Below are positions 1 through 6,226 of a stretch of 10,839 nt of DNA, in pieces. Each line of letters starts with the position of its first letter. The stretch's first letter is position 1. Below the pieces are notes generated by a model, which searched no databases, was not told the DNA's origin, and worked only from the letters and a program-made list of their open reading frames with translations. The position numbers were made by a program, and so were the translations under genes. Source of the stretch: an uncultured Lachnospiraceae bacterium (GTDB taxonomy: Bacteria > Bacillota > Clostridia > Lachnospirales > Lachnospiraceae); the NCBI GenBank assembly GCA_902797015.1, contig CADBRG010000013.1, forward strand, positions 1 to 10,839. The letters run 5' to 3'.

Positions 1-814
1 CGTGTGCACCTTTTTCCTTACGTAAGCACGGAGAATAACTTGTCAGTGTTCTCGGAAGAGACTCCTCTTCTAACATCTGGTCGATGAAGCTTCCGATCAT
101 GGAGTGCTCGGAAGTTCCGATCAGGTAAAGGTCTTCTCCCTCGATCTTATACATCATCGCATCCATCTCTTCAAAGCTCATAACGCCGGAAACAACTGCG
201 CTTCTGATCATATACGGCGGAATGCAGTAAGTAAAGCCACGGTCGATCATGAAATCTCTCGCATAGGATAAAACTGCGGAATGAAGTCTTGCGATGTCAC
301 CCTGCAGGTAATAAAAACCATTGCCCGCTACTCTTCCGGCTGCTTCCAGGTCAATTCCCGCAAACTTTGCCATGATCTCTGTATGATACGGCACTTCAAA
401 ATCCGGTACGACCGGTTCACCAAAACGCTCGATCTCAACATTTTCGCTGTCATCCTTACCGATCGGTACAGACGGATCAATGATATTGGGGATGCGCATC
501 ATGCGGCTCTTGATCTCTTCCTGGAGCGGACCTTCCTGTGCCTCGAGTTCTTCCAGACGTGCGGCAAATTCAGCGACTTTTTTCTTTACCTCTTCCGCCT
601 CTTCTTTTTTGCCCTGTTTCATCAGTGCACCGATCTGTTTTGAAATCTGATTTCTCTGTGCACGCAGGTCATCTGCCTCCTGCTGCGTAGCACGGGCTTT
701 TTTGTCGAGCTCGATCACCTCATCTACCAGTGGAAGCTTTGCATCCTGGAATTTCTTTTTGATGTTCTCTTTTACCAACTCCGGATTTTCTCTGATCAGC
801 TTAATGTCTATCAT
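1..814 (-). CDS. serS: Seryl-tRNA synthetase, partial (C-terminal part beyond window)
   Basis: Charges tRNA-Ser with serine in the cytoplasm (class II aminoacyl-tRNA synthetase). Translating the minus strand from ATG 814 gives 271 residues starting MIDIKLIRENPELVKENIKK; the frame runs off the left edge. Residues about 30-100 are charged and heptad-like (many E, K, Q), as expected of the SerRS tRNA-binding coiled-coil arm. The catalytic domain follows, with a TxE-type serine-binding segment GTSEHSM (233-239) and motif 2 beginning SPCLRKEKGAH (261-271). Motif 2 has RKEKGAH where the common bacterial form has RSEAGSAGRDTRG, pointing to the variant SerRS lineage I associate with Clostridia and some archaea. 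The start is set by GAGGAGGAT five or fewer bases upstream. It lies 67 bases downstream of glyA and is probably its co-transcribed neighbour, with a hairpin between. The family is usually about 420-430 residues, so roughly a third is missing. Confidence 0.95.
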   Translation of the reverse strand, partial: MIDIKLIRENPELVKENIKKKFQDAKLPLVDEVIELDKKARATQQEADDLRAQRNQISKQIGALMKQGKKEEAEEVKKKVAEFAARLEELEAQEGPLQEEIKSRMMRIPNIIDPSVPIGKDDSENVEIERFGEPVVPDFEVPYHTEIMAKFAGIDLEAAGRVAGNGFYYLQGDIARLHSAVLSYARDFMIDRGFTYCIPPYMIRSAVVSGVMSFEEMDAMMYKIEGEDLYLIGTSEHSMIGSFIDQMLEEESLPRTLTSYSPCLRKEKGAH

Positions 815-838
815 GTCATCCTCCTCTATCATAAACCA

Positions 839-873
839 ACACTCCCGAAACCGGATCAGGGTTTCGAGAGTGT
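839..873 (-). terminator. Hairpin between glyA and serS (possible attenuator)
   Basis: The arms 839-852 and 860-873 pair as ACACTC/GAGTGT and CGAAACC/GGTTTCG with one C-A mismatch and a 7-base loop, giving a 13-bp stem. On the minus strand the stem is followed by TGGTTTATG, which is only weakly U-rich, so it is not a convincing strong terminator. It starts 8 bases after the glyA stop and ends 25 bases before the serS start. A partial terminator, an RNA processing site or an mRNA-stabilising 3' structure for glyA are all possible. Confidence 0.55.
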
Positions 874-881
874 ATCGTTCA

Positions 882-2126
882 TTAAATCAACGGGTACTTA
901 TCGGTCAGTTCTTTTACGATCGCACGCGCTTTCTCTACACCTGCTTCGCCTTCTAAGATTACGATAGAAATCGCTTCTGCGACACGATCCATATCATCCT
1001 CTTTCAGACCACGGGTCGTTGCTGCCGGTGTGCCCAGACGGATACCGCTTGTAACAAACGGAGATCTCGGCTCATTCGGAATCGTATTTTTGTTTGCCGT
1101 GATGTGCGCATCATCTAAAAGCTTTTCGACTTCCTTACCGGTCTTATCAAGCGGCGTCAGATCGATCAGCATCAGATGGTTGTCCGTGCCGCCGGAAACC
1201 AGTGAGATTCCACGGTTAAGCAGTCCATTTGCCAGGGCCTGCGCATTGTCGATGACCTGCTGCTGATATGCTCTGTACTCAGGTGTGAGAGCTTCCTGCA
1301 GGCAAACAGCTTTTGCTGCGATCACATGCATCAGCGGGCCGCCCTGGATACCCGGGAAGACAGCTTTGTTAAAGTTAAAGTTGTTCTTCTCCATGGATTC
1401 CTTAGAAACCAGGATCATACCGCCACGCGGACCGCGCAGTGTCTTATGCGTGGTTGTTGTAACAATGTCTGCATAATAGATCGGGTTCGGGAATACTTTT
1501 GCCGCAACCAGACCTGCAACGTGCGCCATATCCACCATCAGATATGCCCCTACTTTGTCAGCGATCTCGCGGAAACGCTTCCAGTCAACGGTACGCGGAT
1601 AAGCACTTGCGCCAGCGATGATCATCTTCGGCTTGCATTCCATTGCGATCCGCTCTACTTCATCGTTGTCAATGTTGCCGTCTGCGCCGACACCGTACGG
1701 AACAATATTGAAATATTTTCCGGAGAAGTTAACCGGACTTCCGTGTGTCAGATGACCGCCGTCGCTTAAGTTCATACCCATAACGGTATCACCCGGCTCG
1801 AGGAGTGCAAACTGCACTGCCATGTTTGCCTGTGCGCCGGAATGCGGCTGAACATTGACATATTCTGCGTCAAAAAGTTTCTTGGCACGATCAATTGCAA
1901 GCTGTTCTACGACATCCACACACTGGCATCCGCCATAATACCGTTTGCCCGGATATCCTTCTGCGTATTTGTTAGTCAGGACACTTCCCTGTGCCTCCAT
2001 CACTGCTTCAGACACCCAGTTCTCGGATGCGATCAGCTCAATGTGCTCATTCTGGCGTTTCAATTCACTGTCAATTGCTGCTGCGACCTCAGGATCTGTA
2101 AGTCTTAATTCTTCCATCGCGTGCAT
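882..2126 (-). CDS. glyA: Serine hydroxymethyltransferase
   Basis: A PLP enzyme that converts serine and tetrahydrofolate to glycine and 5,10-methylene-tetrahydrofolate in the cytoplasm, the main entry of one-carbon units. The 414 residues match the usual family length of about 411-420. Visible signatures are the N-terminal IELIASENWVS (29-39), NKYAEGYPGKRYYGG (52-66), VDMAHVAGL (198-206) holding the PLP-contacting Asp199 and His202, and TTTTHKTLRGPRGG (223-236) with Lys228 as the Schiff-base lysine. The C-terminal SGIRLGTPAATTRG (360-373) is also typical. Start ATG 2126 is preferred over the in-frame ATG at 2117 because AGAGGGGG sits about six bases upstream of it. It lies 41 bases downstream of secDF and 67 bases upstream of serS. 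Linkage of two serine-using genes is metabolically sensible. No frameshift or missing active-site residue is seen. Confidence 0.98.
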   Translation of the reverse strand: MHAMEELRLTDPEVAAAIDSELKRQNEHIELIASENWVSEAVMEAQGSVLTNKYAEGYPGKRYYGGCQCVDVVEQLAIDRAKKLFDAEYVNVQPHSGAQANMAVQFALLEPGDTVMGMNLSDGGHLTHGSPVNFSGKYFNIVPYGVGADGNIDNDEVERIAMECKPKMIIAGASAYPRTVDWKRFREIADKVGAYLMVDMAHVAGLVAAKVFPNPIYYADIVTTTTHKTLRGPRGGMILVSKESMEKNNFNFNKAVFPGIQGGPLMHVIAAKAVCLQEALTPEYRAYQQQVIDNAQALANGLLNRGISLVSGGTDNHLMLIDLTPLDKTGKEVEKLLDDAHITANKNTIPNEPRSPFVTSGIRLGTPAATTRGLKEDDMDRVAEAISIVILEGEAGVEKARAIVKELTDKYPLI

Positions 2127-2167
2127 TTGTTTCCCCCTCTTAAAAAACCTGGTTTGTGGTACTGTTT

Positions 2168-4447
2168 TTATACGATGATCTTGTCATCATGTTCTTTTTG
2201 CTTGTTGCGTTTTTTCTTTTTCTTCTTGCCTGCGTCTGCGCCGTAGGTTACCTTGCTTGCTCTCGCATTGGCGATCTCATAGCGCTTTTTGTTTTTCTCT
2301 TTTCCGATCTTCGTCCGGAATACATACCAGAGTGAACCGGTCACGAGTACGGATGAATAACAACCGGCAATGATACCTGCGATCAGCGGGCCGGAGAACT
2401 CACGAATCGATGATACACCAAGGATGAACAGGCATACCAGTGTGATCAGCGACGTGATATTTGTATTGATGGATCGTGATAATGTCTCCGTGATACTCGT
2501 GTTAACGATATTCTTGTAATCCTCATCCGATCCGATACTTTCGGTTTGTATGTGCTCACGGACTCGGTCAAACATGACAATGGTCGAGTTGATCGAATAA
2601 CCGACGATCGTCAGCATACATGCGATAAACGTCGTTCCGACTGATGTCCATGACAGTGAGTAGAACACCAGAAGAATCAGTACGTCGTGTACCAGTGCCA
2701 GAACCGCCGCGCCTGCGAAGCGCAGATCCTTAAACCGGAACCAGATGTAGATCAACATACAGATTGTCGCAATGATGACTGCACGGATCGCATCTGAACG
2801 CATCTCGGAACTGATGGTCGAGCTGATATTTTCATAAGTAATATCTTCCTCAGCCACGCCGTAATTTGACATCATCACTTCATTGAATTCCTGACGCTCA
2901 TCCAGACTCAGGGTACGTGTCTTAAACTGTACCGTTGTGCTGTCTTCAACCTTATTTGCCTGAACATTACCGTCGCCTGTGATCTCTTCGATCTGCGGAA
3001 CGATCATATCATCGATCTCTTCCAGCGTGTAATCTGTATCAAACGTTACATTGCTTGAAGTACCACCCATGAACTCAAGACTGAAGTTCAGCGGATTGCC
3101 CTTATTGGAATTATGGACACCCATGCCTGCAAGTCCGATCACGATCAGGCAGATCGGGATCAGGAAGAATACCAGACGTCTCTTGACGATATCCATCGTC
3201 TTGCGCTGCTTCTTCACGCCATAGAACTTAAGGTCTTTGAATCCGATCGCATGCAGCGAACGAAGGATCCAGCGTGTGATCACAAGTGCCGTAAACATCG
3301 ATACCGCTACACCGATTGCCAGTGTTGCCGCAAAACCGCGGATCGGGCCGGTACCAAAGATACCCAGAACTGCTGCTGCGATCAATGTCGTGATATTACT
3401 GTCGACAATGGCTGATAATGCCTTTTTAAAACCAGTCTTGATCGCATTTTCAGGCGTTTGCCCTGCTGCCGTCTCCTCTCGTATTCGCGCGAATATGACG
3501 ACATTCGCGTCGACGGCCATACCGATCGACAGGATGATACCTGCGATACCCGGTAATGTCAGTGTGACATCATACAGATGCAGCAATGACAGAATGATTC
3601 CGGAATAGATCAACAGCGCCAGTGCTGCTGCCACACCCGGGATCCAGTAGATCACGATCATGAATGCCATGACGATCAGAACACCGATCGCTGCAGCCTT
3701 GATACTCGTTGAGATCGCATCAGAACCAAGCTGTGCGCCTACTACCTTAGACTCCAACTCCTTCAACGGAAGGGAAAGAGAACCAATACGGATCGAGGAA
3801 GCAAGCTCATTTGCTTCTTCTAAGCTGCTCATGCCGTTGATGACGCATTTACCATCTGTGATCGCAGTCTGTACGACCGGCGCGCTGATGACTTCATCAT
3901 CATAAACGATCGCGATCTGGTTGCCGACATTTTCACTCGTTGCAGTCGCCCATTTTTCAACCGCATCATTGTTCAGAGTCAGCTCAACCACGTACTCACG
4001 TGCGCCTGTAGTCTGATCCTCCTGCTGTGCACCCTGTGCATCCGCAACATCATTACCGTTTAATACAACGGTTCCATCCATTGTCATAAAGGAAAGGCTA
4101 CCCGGTGAACCGAGGTCTTCTAAGATCTCAGATGCATTGGAAACACCCGGGATCTCGACGGTGATACGATCATCGCCAACCTGGTAAACCTGTGCTTCGG
4201 TACTATACCCTTCTACACGCTTCTGCAGCTTATAGATGGTATCATCCATATCTTCCTTGGACGGATCGCCGTCTGCATCTACCTGATATGTGATGCTGAC
4301 ACCGCCGGCCAGATCCAGACCAAGCTTTACGCCCTCCTCACGGTCTTTGTGCATCGTTCCTCTCAGAACTCCAAAGGAGAAATATCCCAATGCGACAATG
4401 ATCGCCAGGAATATTACCAAAAGGATGGCACCTGTTCTCTTTTTCAT
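2168..4447 (-). CDS. secDF: Fused protein translocase subunit SecDF
   Basis: A membrane accessory subunit of the Sec translocon that uses the proton motive force to help pull exported proteins across the membrane. At 759 residues it is a natural SecD-SecF fusion, as in Bacillus. The SecD half (about 1-415) has TM1 (7-29), the GLDLAGG motif (43-49), a large extracytoplasmic domain (about 50-245) and five TM segments (about 250-395) including SIGMAVDANVVIFARIREE with Asp313. The SecF half starts near 418 (MDIVKRR) and has a TM segment (424-444), LEFMGG (457-462), an external domain, then five TM segments (about 553-710) including IVGYSINSTIVMFDRVRE (614-631). Position 621 is Ser where SecF normally has a conserved Asp. 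The C-terminus (715-759) is a lysine-rich cytosolic tail with a K6 run. ATG 4447 follows the scfB stop by 4 bases; its GAGGAG site, about 10 bases upstream, lies inside scfB, suggesting translational coupling. Confidence 0.97.
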   Translation of the reverse strand: MKKRTGAILLVIFLAIIVALGYFSFGVLRGTMHKDREEGVKLGLDLAGGVSITYQVDADGDPSKEDMDDTIYKLQKRVEGYSTEAQVYQVGDDRITVEIPGVSNASEILEDLGSPGSLSFMTMDGTVVLNGNDVADAQGAQQEDQTTGAREYVVELTLNNDAVEKWATATSENVGNQIAIVYDDEVISAPVVQTAITDGKCVINGMSSLEEANELASSIRIGSLSLPLKELESKVVGAQLGSDAISTSIKAAAIGVLIVMAFMIVIYWIPGVAAALALLIYSGIILSLLHLYDVTLTLPGIAGIILSIGMAVDANVVIFARIREETAAGQTPENAIKTGFKKALSAIVDSNITTLIAAAVLGIFGTGPIRGFAATLAIGVAVSMFTALVITRWILRSLHAIGFKDLKFYGVKKQRKTMDIVKRRLVFFLIPICLIVIGLAGMGVHNSNKGNPLNFSLEFMGGTSSNVTFDTDYTLEEIDDMIVPQIEEITGDGNVQANKVEDSTTVQFKTRTLSLDERQEFNEVMMSNYGVAEEDITYENISSTISSEMRSDAIRAVIIATICMLIYIWFRFKDLRFAGAAVLALVHDVLILLVFYSLSWTSVGTTFIACMLTIVGYSINSTIVMFDRVREHIQTESIGSDEDYKNIVNTSITETLSRSINTNITSLITLVCLFILGVSSIREFSGPLIAGIIAGCYSSVLVTGSLWYVFRTKIGKEKNKKRYEIANARASKVTYGADAGKKKKKKRNKQKEHDDKIIV

Positions 4448-4451
4448 ACTC

Positions 4452-5822
4452 TTAACACTCCTCTTGCGCCATCGCGTCAGCGACCTTCAACATGATCGCA
4501 CACTCGACGCGTTTTTTCTGCAGCTCACATCCCAGCTGATAAGTTCCGCTGATCGTTCCATGGAAATTCCATGAATTCGCCGCACAGCCTCCGCTGCAGT
4601 AGAACCGTGCGAAACAATCTCTACAGTCTTCCTTTGCATAGACATTCAACGCTTTGAATTCACTGACAAGGTCAGTCCGCTTCACGCCTTCCTCTACATT
4701 GCCCATGCAAAATGCTTCATTGCCGACAAACTGATGACACGGATACAGATCTCCCCATGGCGTTACCGCCAGATACTCTGTGCCCGAGCCGCAGCCCGAC
4801 AAACGCTTTGCAACACATGGTCCGCCCTCAAGATCGATCATGAAATGGAAAAAGTTAAATCCTTCTCCCGCCTGCTTTCTTTTGATCATCTCATCTGCAA
4901 GACGGTCATACTCACTTAAGAGCTTTGGCAGGTCTTCCTCAGTCAATGCGTAGTCGCACTCAGGTCCTGCCACAACAGGCTCTACTGAGATCTGGTCAAA
5001 GCCCTGGTCTGCCAGATGCAGAACATCCTCTGCAAAATCCGGATTGAAATGCGTGTACGTGCCACGCACATAGTAGCTCTTCTCTCCTCTGCTCTTTGCA
5101 AACTTCTGGAACTTTGGCAGGATCAGATCATAACTTCCCATGCCATTTCTCGTCGGACGCATCCTGTCATTGACTTCCTTTCGTCCGTCAATGCTCAAAA
5201 CCACGTTAGACATCTCACGATTACAGAATTCCTCGATCTCGTCGTTTAAAAGAACACCGTTTGTCGTCAGCGTGAACCGGAAGTTCTTATCATGCGTCTT
5301 TTCCAGTTCTCTGCCATAATGAACCAGCTCCTTTACAACCTCCCAGTTCATCGTCGGCTCACCACCGAAAAAGTCCACTTCCAGATTTCGTCTGCTGCCG
5401 GAATTTGCCACCAGAAAATCCAGTGCCTTTTTCCCGACTTCCAAAGACATCAGCTCACGATGTCCGCCATGATATTCGCCCTCTTCCGCAAAGCAATATT
5501 TGCATGCAAGGTTACAATCATGCGCGATATGCAGACACAATGCCTTTACGACCGTCGGACGGTTTGAAAACGAATCGATATACGGCTCGTAATCATCCTC
5601 CGTAAACAGTGTCTTTTCTTCAACCAGCTGGCGGATCTCCGCCAGACTCTCATGGATCTCATCCTGTGTATATTTTTCGGACAGAAGCTTACAGATCTCA
5701 TCTTCTGTTTTCGTCTGAAATAACGGCAGGATCTCATATGTGATGTCATCAGTCACATGTACCGATCCGCTGTTAACATCCATCACGATATTATAACCGT
5801 GACTCTGATACTGATGGATCAA
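4452..5822 (-). CDS. scfB: SCIFF peptide maturase, radical SAM/SPASM thioether-forming enzyme (CteB-like)
   Basis: A cytoplasmic iron-sulfur enzyme that, in this family, installs thioether cross-links from cysteines of the SCIFF precursor, making a ranthipeptide. The protein has 456 residues. Residues 1-85 resemble the PqqD-like recognition element that binds the leader. The radical SAM core starts at CNLACKYC with cluster cysteines 103, 107 and 110, followed by GGEP (153-156). A C-terminal SPASM region holds Cys344, Cys362, the CxxCxxxxxCxxxC set 400/403/409/413, and Cys432, enough for two auxiliary 4Fe-4S clusters. The start codon is TTG at 5822, not ATG: AGGAGG at 5830-5835 lies 7 bases upstream, and the MIHQYQSHGYNIVMDVNSG beginning fits the family, whereas the next in-frame ATG (codon 14) would cut the recognition domain. 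It lies 83 bases downstream of scfA across an attenuator-like hairpin and 4 bases upstream of secDF. Confidence 0.96.
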   Translation of the reverse strand: MIHQYQSHGYNIVMDVNSGSVHVTDDITYEILPLFQTKTEDEICKLLSEKYTQDEIHESLAEIRQLVEEKTLFTEDDYEPYIDSFSNRPTVVKALCLHIAHDCNLACKYCFAEEGEYHGGHRELMSLEVGKKALDFLVANSGSRRNLEVDFFGGEPTMNWEVVKELVHYGRELEKTHDKNFRFTLTTNGVLLNDEIEEFCNREMSNVVLSIDGRKEVNDRMRPTRNGMGSYDLILPKFQKFAKSRGEKSYYVRGTYTHFNPDFAEDVLHLADQGFDQISVEPVVAGPECDYALTEEDLPKLLSEYDRLADEMIKRKQAGEGFNFFHFMIDLEGGPCVAKRLSGCGSGTEYLAVTPWGDLYPCHQFVGNEAFCMGNVEEGVKRTDLVSEFKALNVYAKEDCRDCFARFYCSGGCAANSWNFHGTISGTYQLGCELQKKRVECAIMLKVADAMAQEEC

Positions 5823-5829
5823 ATGCTCC

Positions 5830-5835
5830 CCTCCT
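5830..5835 (-). promoter_or_regulatory. Shine-Dalgarno site deciding the TTG start of scfB
   Basis: The minus strand reads CAGGAGGGGAGCAT before TTG, a full AGGAGG with 7-base spacing. It supports initiation at the non-ATG codon 5822-5820. The combination of strong binding site and weak start codon implies moderated translation. Confidence 0.8.
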
Positions 5836-5847
5836 GCATAAACATGT

Positions 5848-5874
5848 AAAAGACCGCATGCCTGGCATACGGCC
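5848..5874 (-). terminator. Intrinsic terminator/attenuator between scfA and scfB
   Basis: The arms 5852-5861 and 5865-5874 form a 10-bp stem (two G-U pairs) with a 3-base loop. On the minus strand the stem is followed at once by TTTT (5851-5848) and then A. It lies 31 bases after the scfA stop and 25 bases before the scfB start. The GC-rich stem followed by a short U tract is the form of a leaky intrinsic terminator. The likely role is to let most transcripts end after the peptide gene while some read through into the maturase and secDF. This role is inferred. Confidence 0.72.
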
Positions 5875-5905
5875 TAACACAAAACCCCATTACGTTGCTA
5901 AACAA

Positions 5906-6049
5906 TTACTTTTTCTGCTCGCAGCTCTGGTTTCCTACTGTGCAGGAAGTTTTACATGCGGACTGGCAGGAAGTCTGGCACTCACCGCATCCACCTTTTT
6001 TAACGGACTGCTGCAGGTTTCTGGTGCTTAATGTCTTGATGTGTTTCAT
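5906..6049 (-). CDS. scfA: SCIFF ranthipeptide precursor (six cysteines in about 45 residues)
   Basis: A ribosomally made peptide precursor, substrate of the adjacent ScfB. The 47 residues begin MKHIKTLSTRNLQQSVKKGG, the leader, and continue with a core containing CQTSCQSACKTSC. Cysteines are at 21, 24, 28, 32, 36 and 43, exactly six. The leader start MKHIKTL and the cysteine spacing match the clostridial SCIFF family (CteA of Clostridium thermocellum). In that family Cys residues are joined by thioether bonds to nearby residues, often Thr; here Thr27, Thr34 and Thr37 lie among the cysteines. Start ATG 6049 has AAGGAGTG about 8 bases upstream. Gly19-Gly20 directly precede the first cysteine. 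This is the promoter-proximal gene of the leftward operon. No dedicated exporter or protease gene is in the window. The mature product's function is not settled; a signalling role has been proposed for ranthipeptides. Confidence 0.95.
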   Translation of the reverse strand: MKHIKTLSTRNLQQSVKKGGCGECQTSCQSACKTSCTVGNQSCEQKK

Positions 6050-6071
6050 CTCGTACGCACTCCTTTCCTAT

Positions 6072-6094
6072 AAATTATCCCATTGCGGGAATTT
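6072..6094 (-). other. Small hairpin in the scfA 5' untranslated region
   Basis: The segments AAAT/ATTT (6072-6075 with 6091-6094) and TCCC/GGGA (6078-6081 with 6087-6090) can pair around a 5-base loop with a 2-base bulge. It ends just upstream of the scfA Shine-Dalgarno site (about 6058-6067). It may protect the mRNA 5' end, but it is short and could be chance. Confidence 0.3.
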
Positions 6095-6110
6095 GTGCTC
6101 ATACATTGAC

Positions 6111-6125
6111 GAGTATAGCATACTC
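6111..6125. repeat. Perfect inverted repeat over the scfA -10 box (possible operator)
   Basis: The sequence is GAGTAT-AGC-ATACTC: 6-bp arms with a 3-base spacer. It covers the whole scfA -10 box and its TGn extension, so a bound repressor would block the promoter. The arms are short and no regulator gene is nearby, so this is only a candidate. Confidence 0.35.
6112..6120 (-). promoter_or_regulatory. Extended -10 promoter of the scfA-scfB-secDF operon
   Basis: The minus strand reads TGCTATACT, that is TGn followed by a -10 box with one mismatch to TATAAT. The -35 region at 17-bp spacing is TTCCTT, which is poor, as is common for extended -10 promoters. Predicted transcription start is near 6105, giving a leader of about 56 bases before scfA. 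A perfect dyad overlaps the -10 box. Confidence 0.6.
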
Positions 6126-6142
6126 TTATTCGGAAAGGAAGA

Positions 6143-6160
6143 GTTTTCTCATTAGAAAAC
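6143..6160. repeat. AT-rich inverted repeat in the divergent promoter region
   Basis: GTTTTCT-CATT-AGAAAAC has 7-bp perfect arms and a 4-base spacer. It lies just upstream of the scfA promoter and about 32 bases upstream of the -35 box of the divergent membrane-protein gene. It lacks a GC-rich stem and a U tract, so it is not a terminator. It could bind a regulator of either promoter. Confidence 0.3.
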
Positions 6161-6191
6161 AATCGAAAAAAATGCCTGTTTCCCGTCAAAC

Positions 6192-6220
6192 TTGCCAAAA
6201 TAAAAAAGATTCGATATATT
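6192..6220 (+). promoter_or_regulatory. Sigma-A-type promoter, probably giving a leaderless mRNA
   Basis: TTGCCA (6192-6197) and TATATT (6215-6220) are each one mismatch from consensus and are separated by exactly 17 bp. The usual start site, about 7 bases after the -10 box, is position 6227, the A of the ATG of the CNNM/CBS gene. The bases between -10 box and ATG (ACTCTC) hold no Shine-Dalgarno sequence. Confidence 0.68.
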
Positions 6221-6226
6221 ACTCTC

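Noticed and set aside
281..643. 120-codon plus-strand open frame inside serS
   Set aside because: Antisense to the serS coding sequence; Phe-rich tail mirrors the Lys/Glu-rich coiled-coil arm on the other strand.
1326..1769. 147-codon plus-strand open frame inside glyA
   Set aside because: Antisense to the PLP-binding region of glyA; its composition reflects the complementary strand of a conserved gene.
2127..2167. AAACCAGGTTTTTT on the minus strand between secDF and glyA as a possible terminator
   Set aside because: The palindrome leaves only a one-base centre, so no stable hairpin forms; the gap is better read as a simple operon spacer with the glyA ribosome-binding site.
2168..2236. Lys-rich C-terminal tail of SecDF as evidence of a frameshift
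   Set aside because: Basic cytosolic tails are normal after the last TM segment of SecF-type proteins; the frame ends cleanly before glyA.
6106..6111. TTGACG on the plus strand as a -35 box for the CNNM/CBS gene
   Set aside because: No -10 box at proper spacing; the TTGCCA-N17-TATATT promoter downstream is far better.
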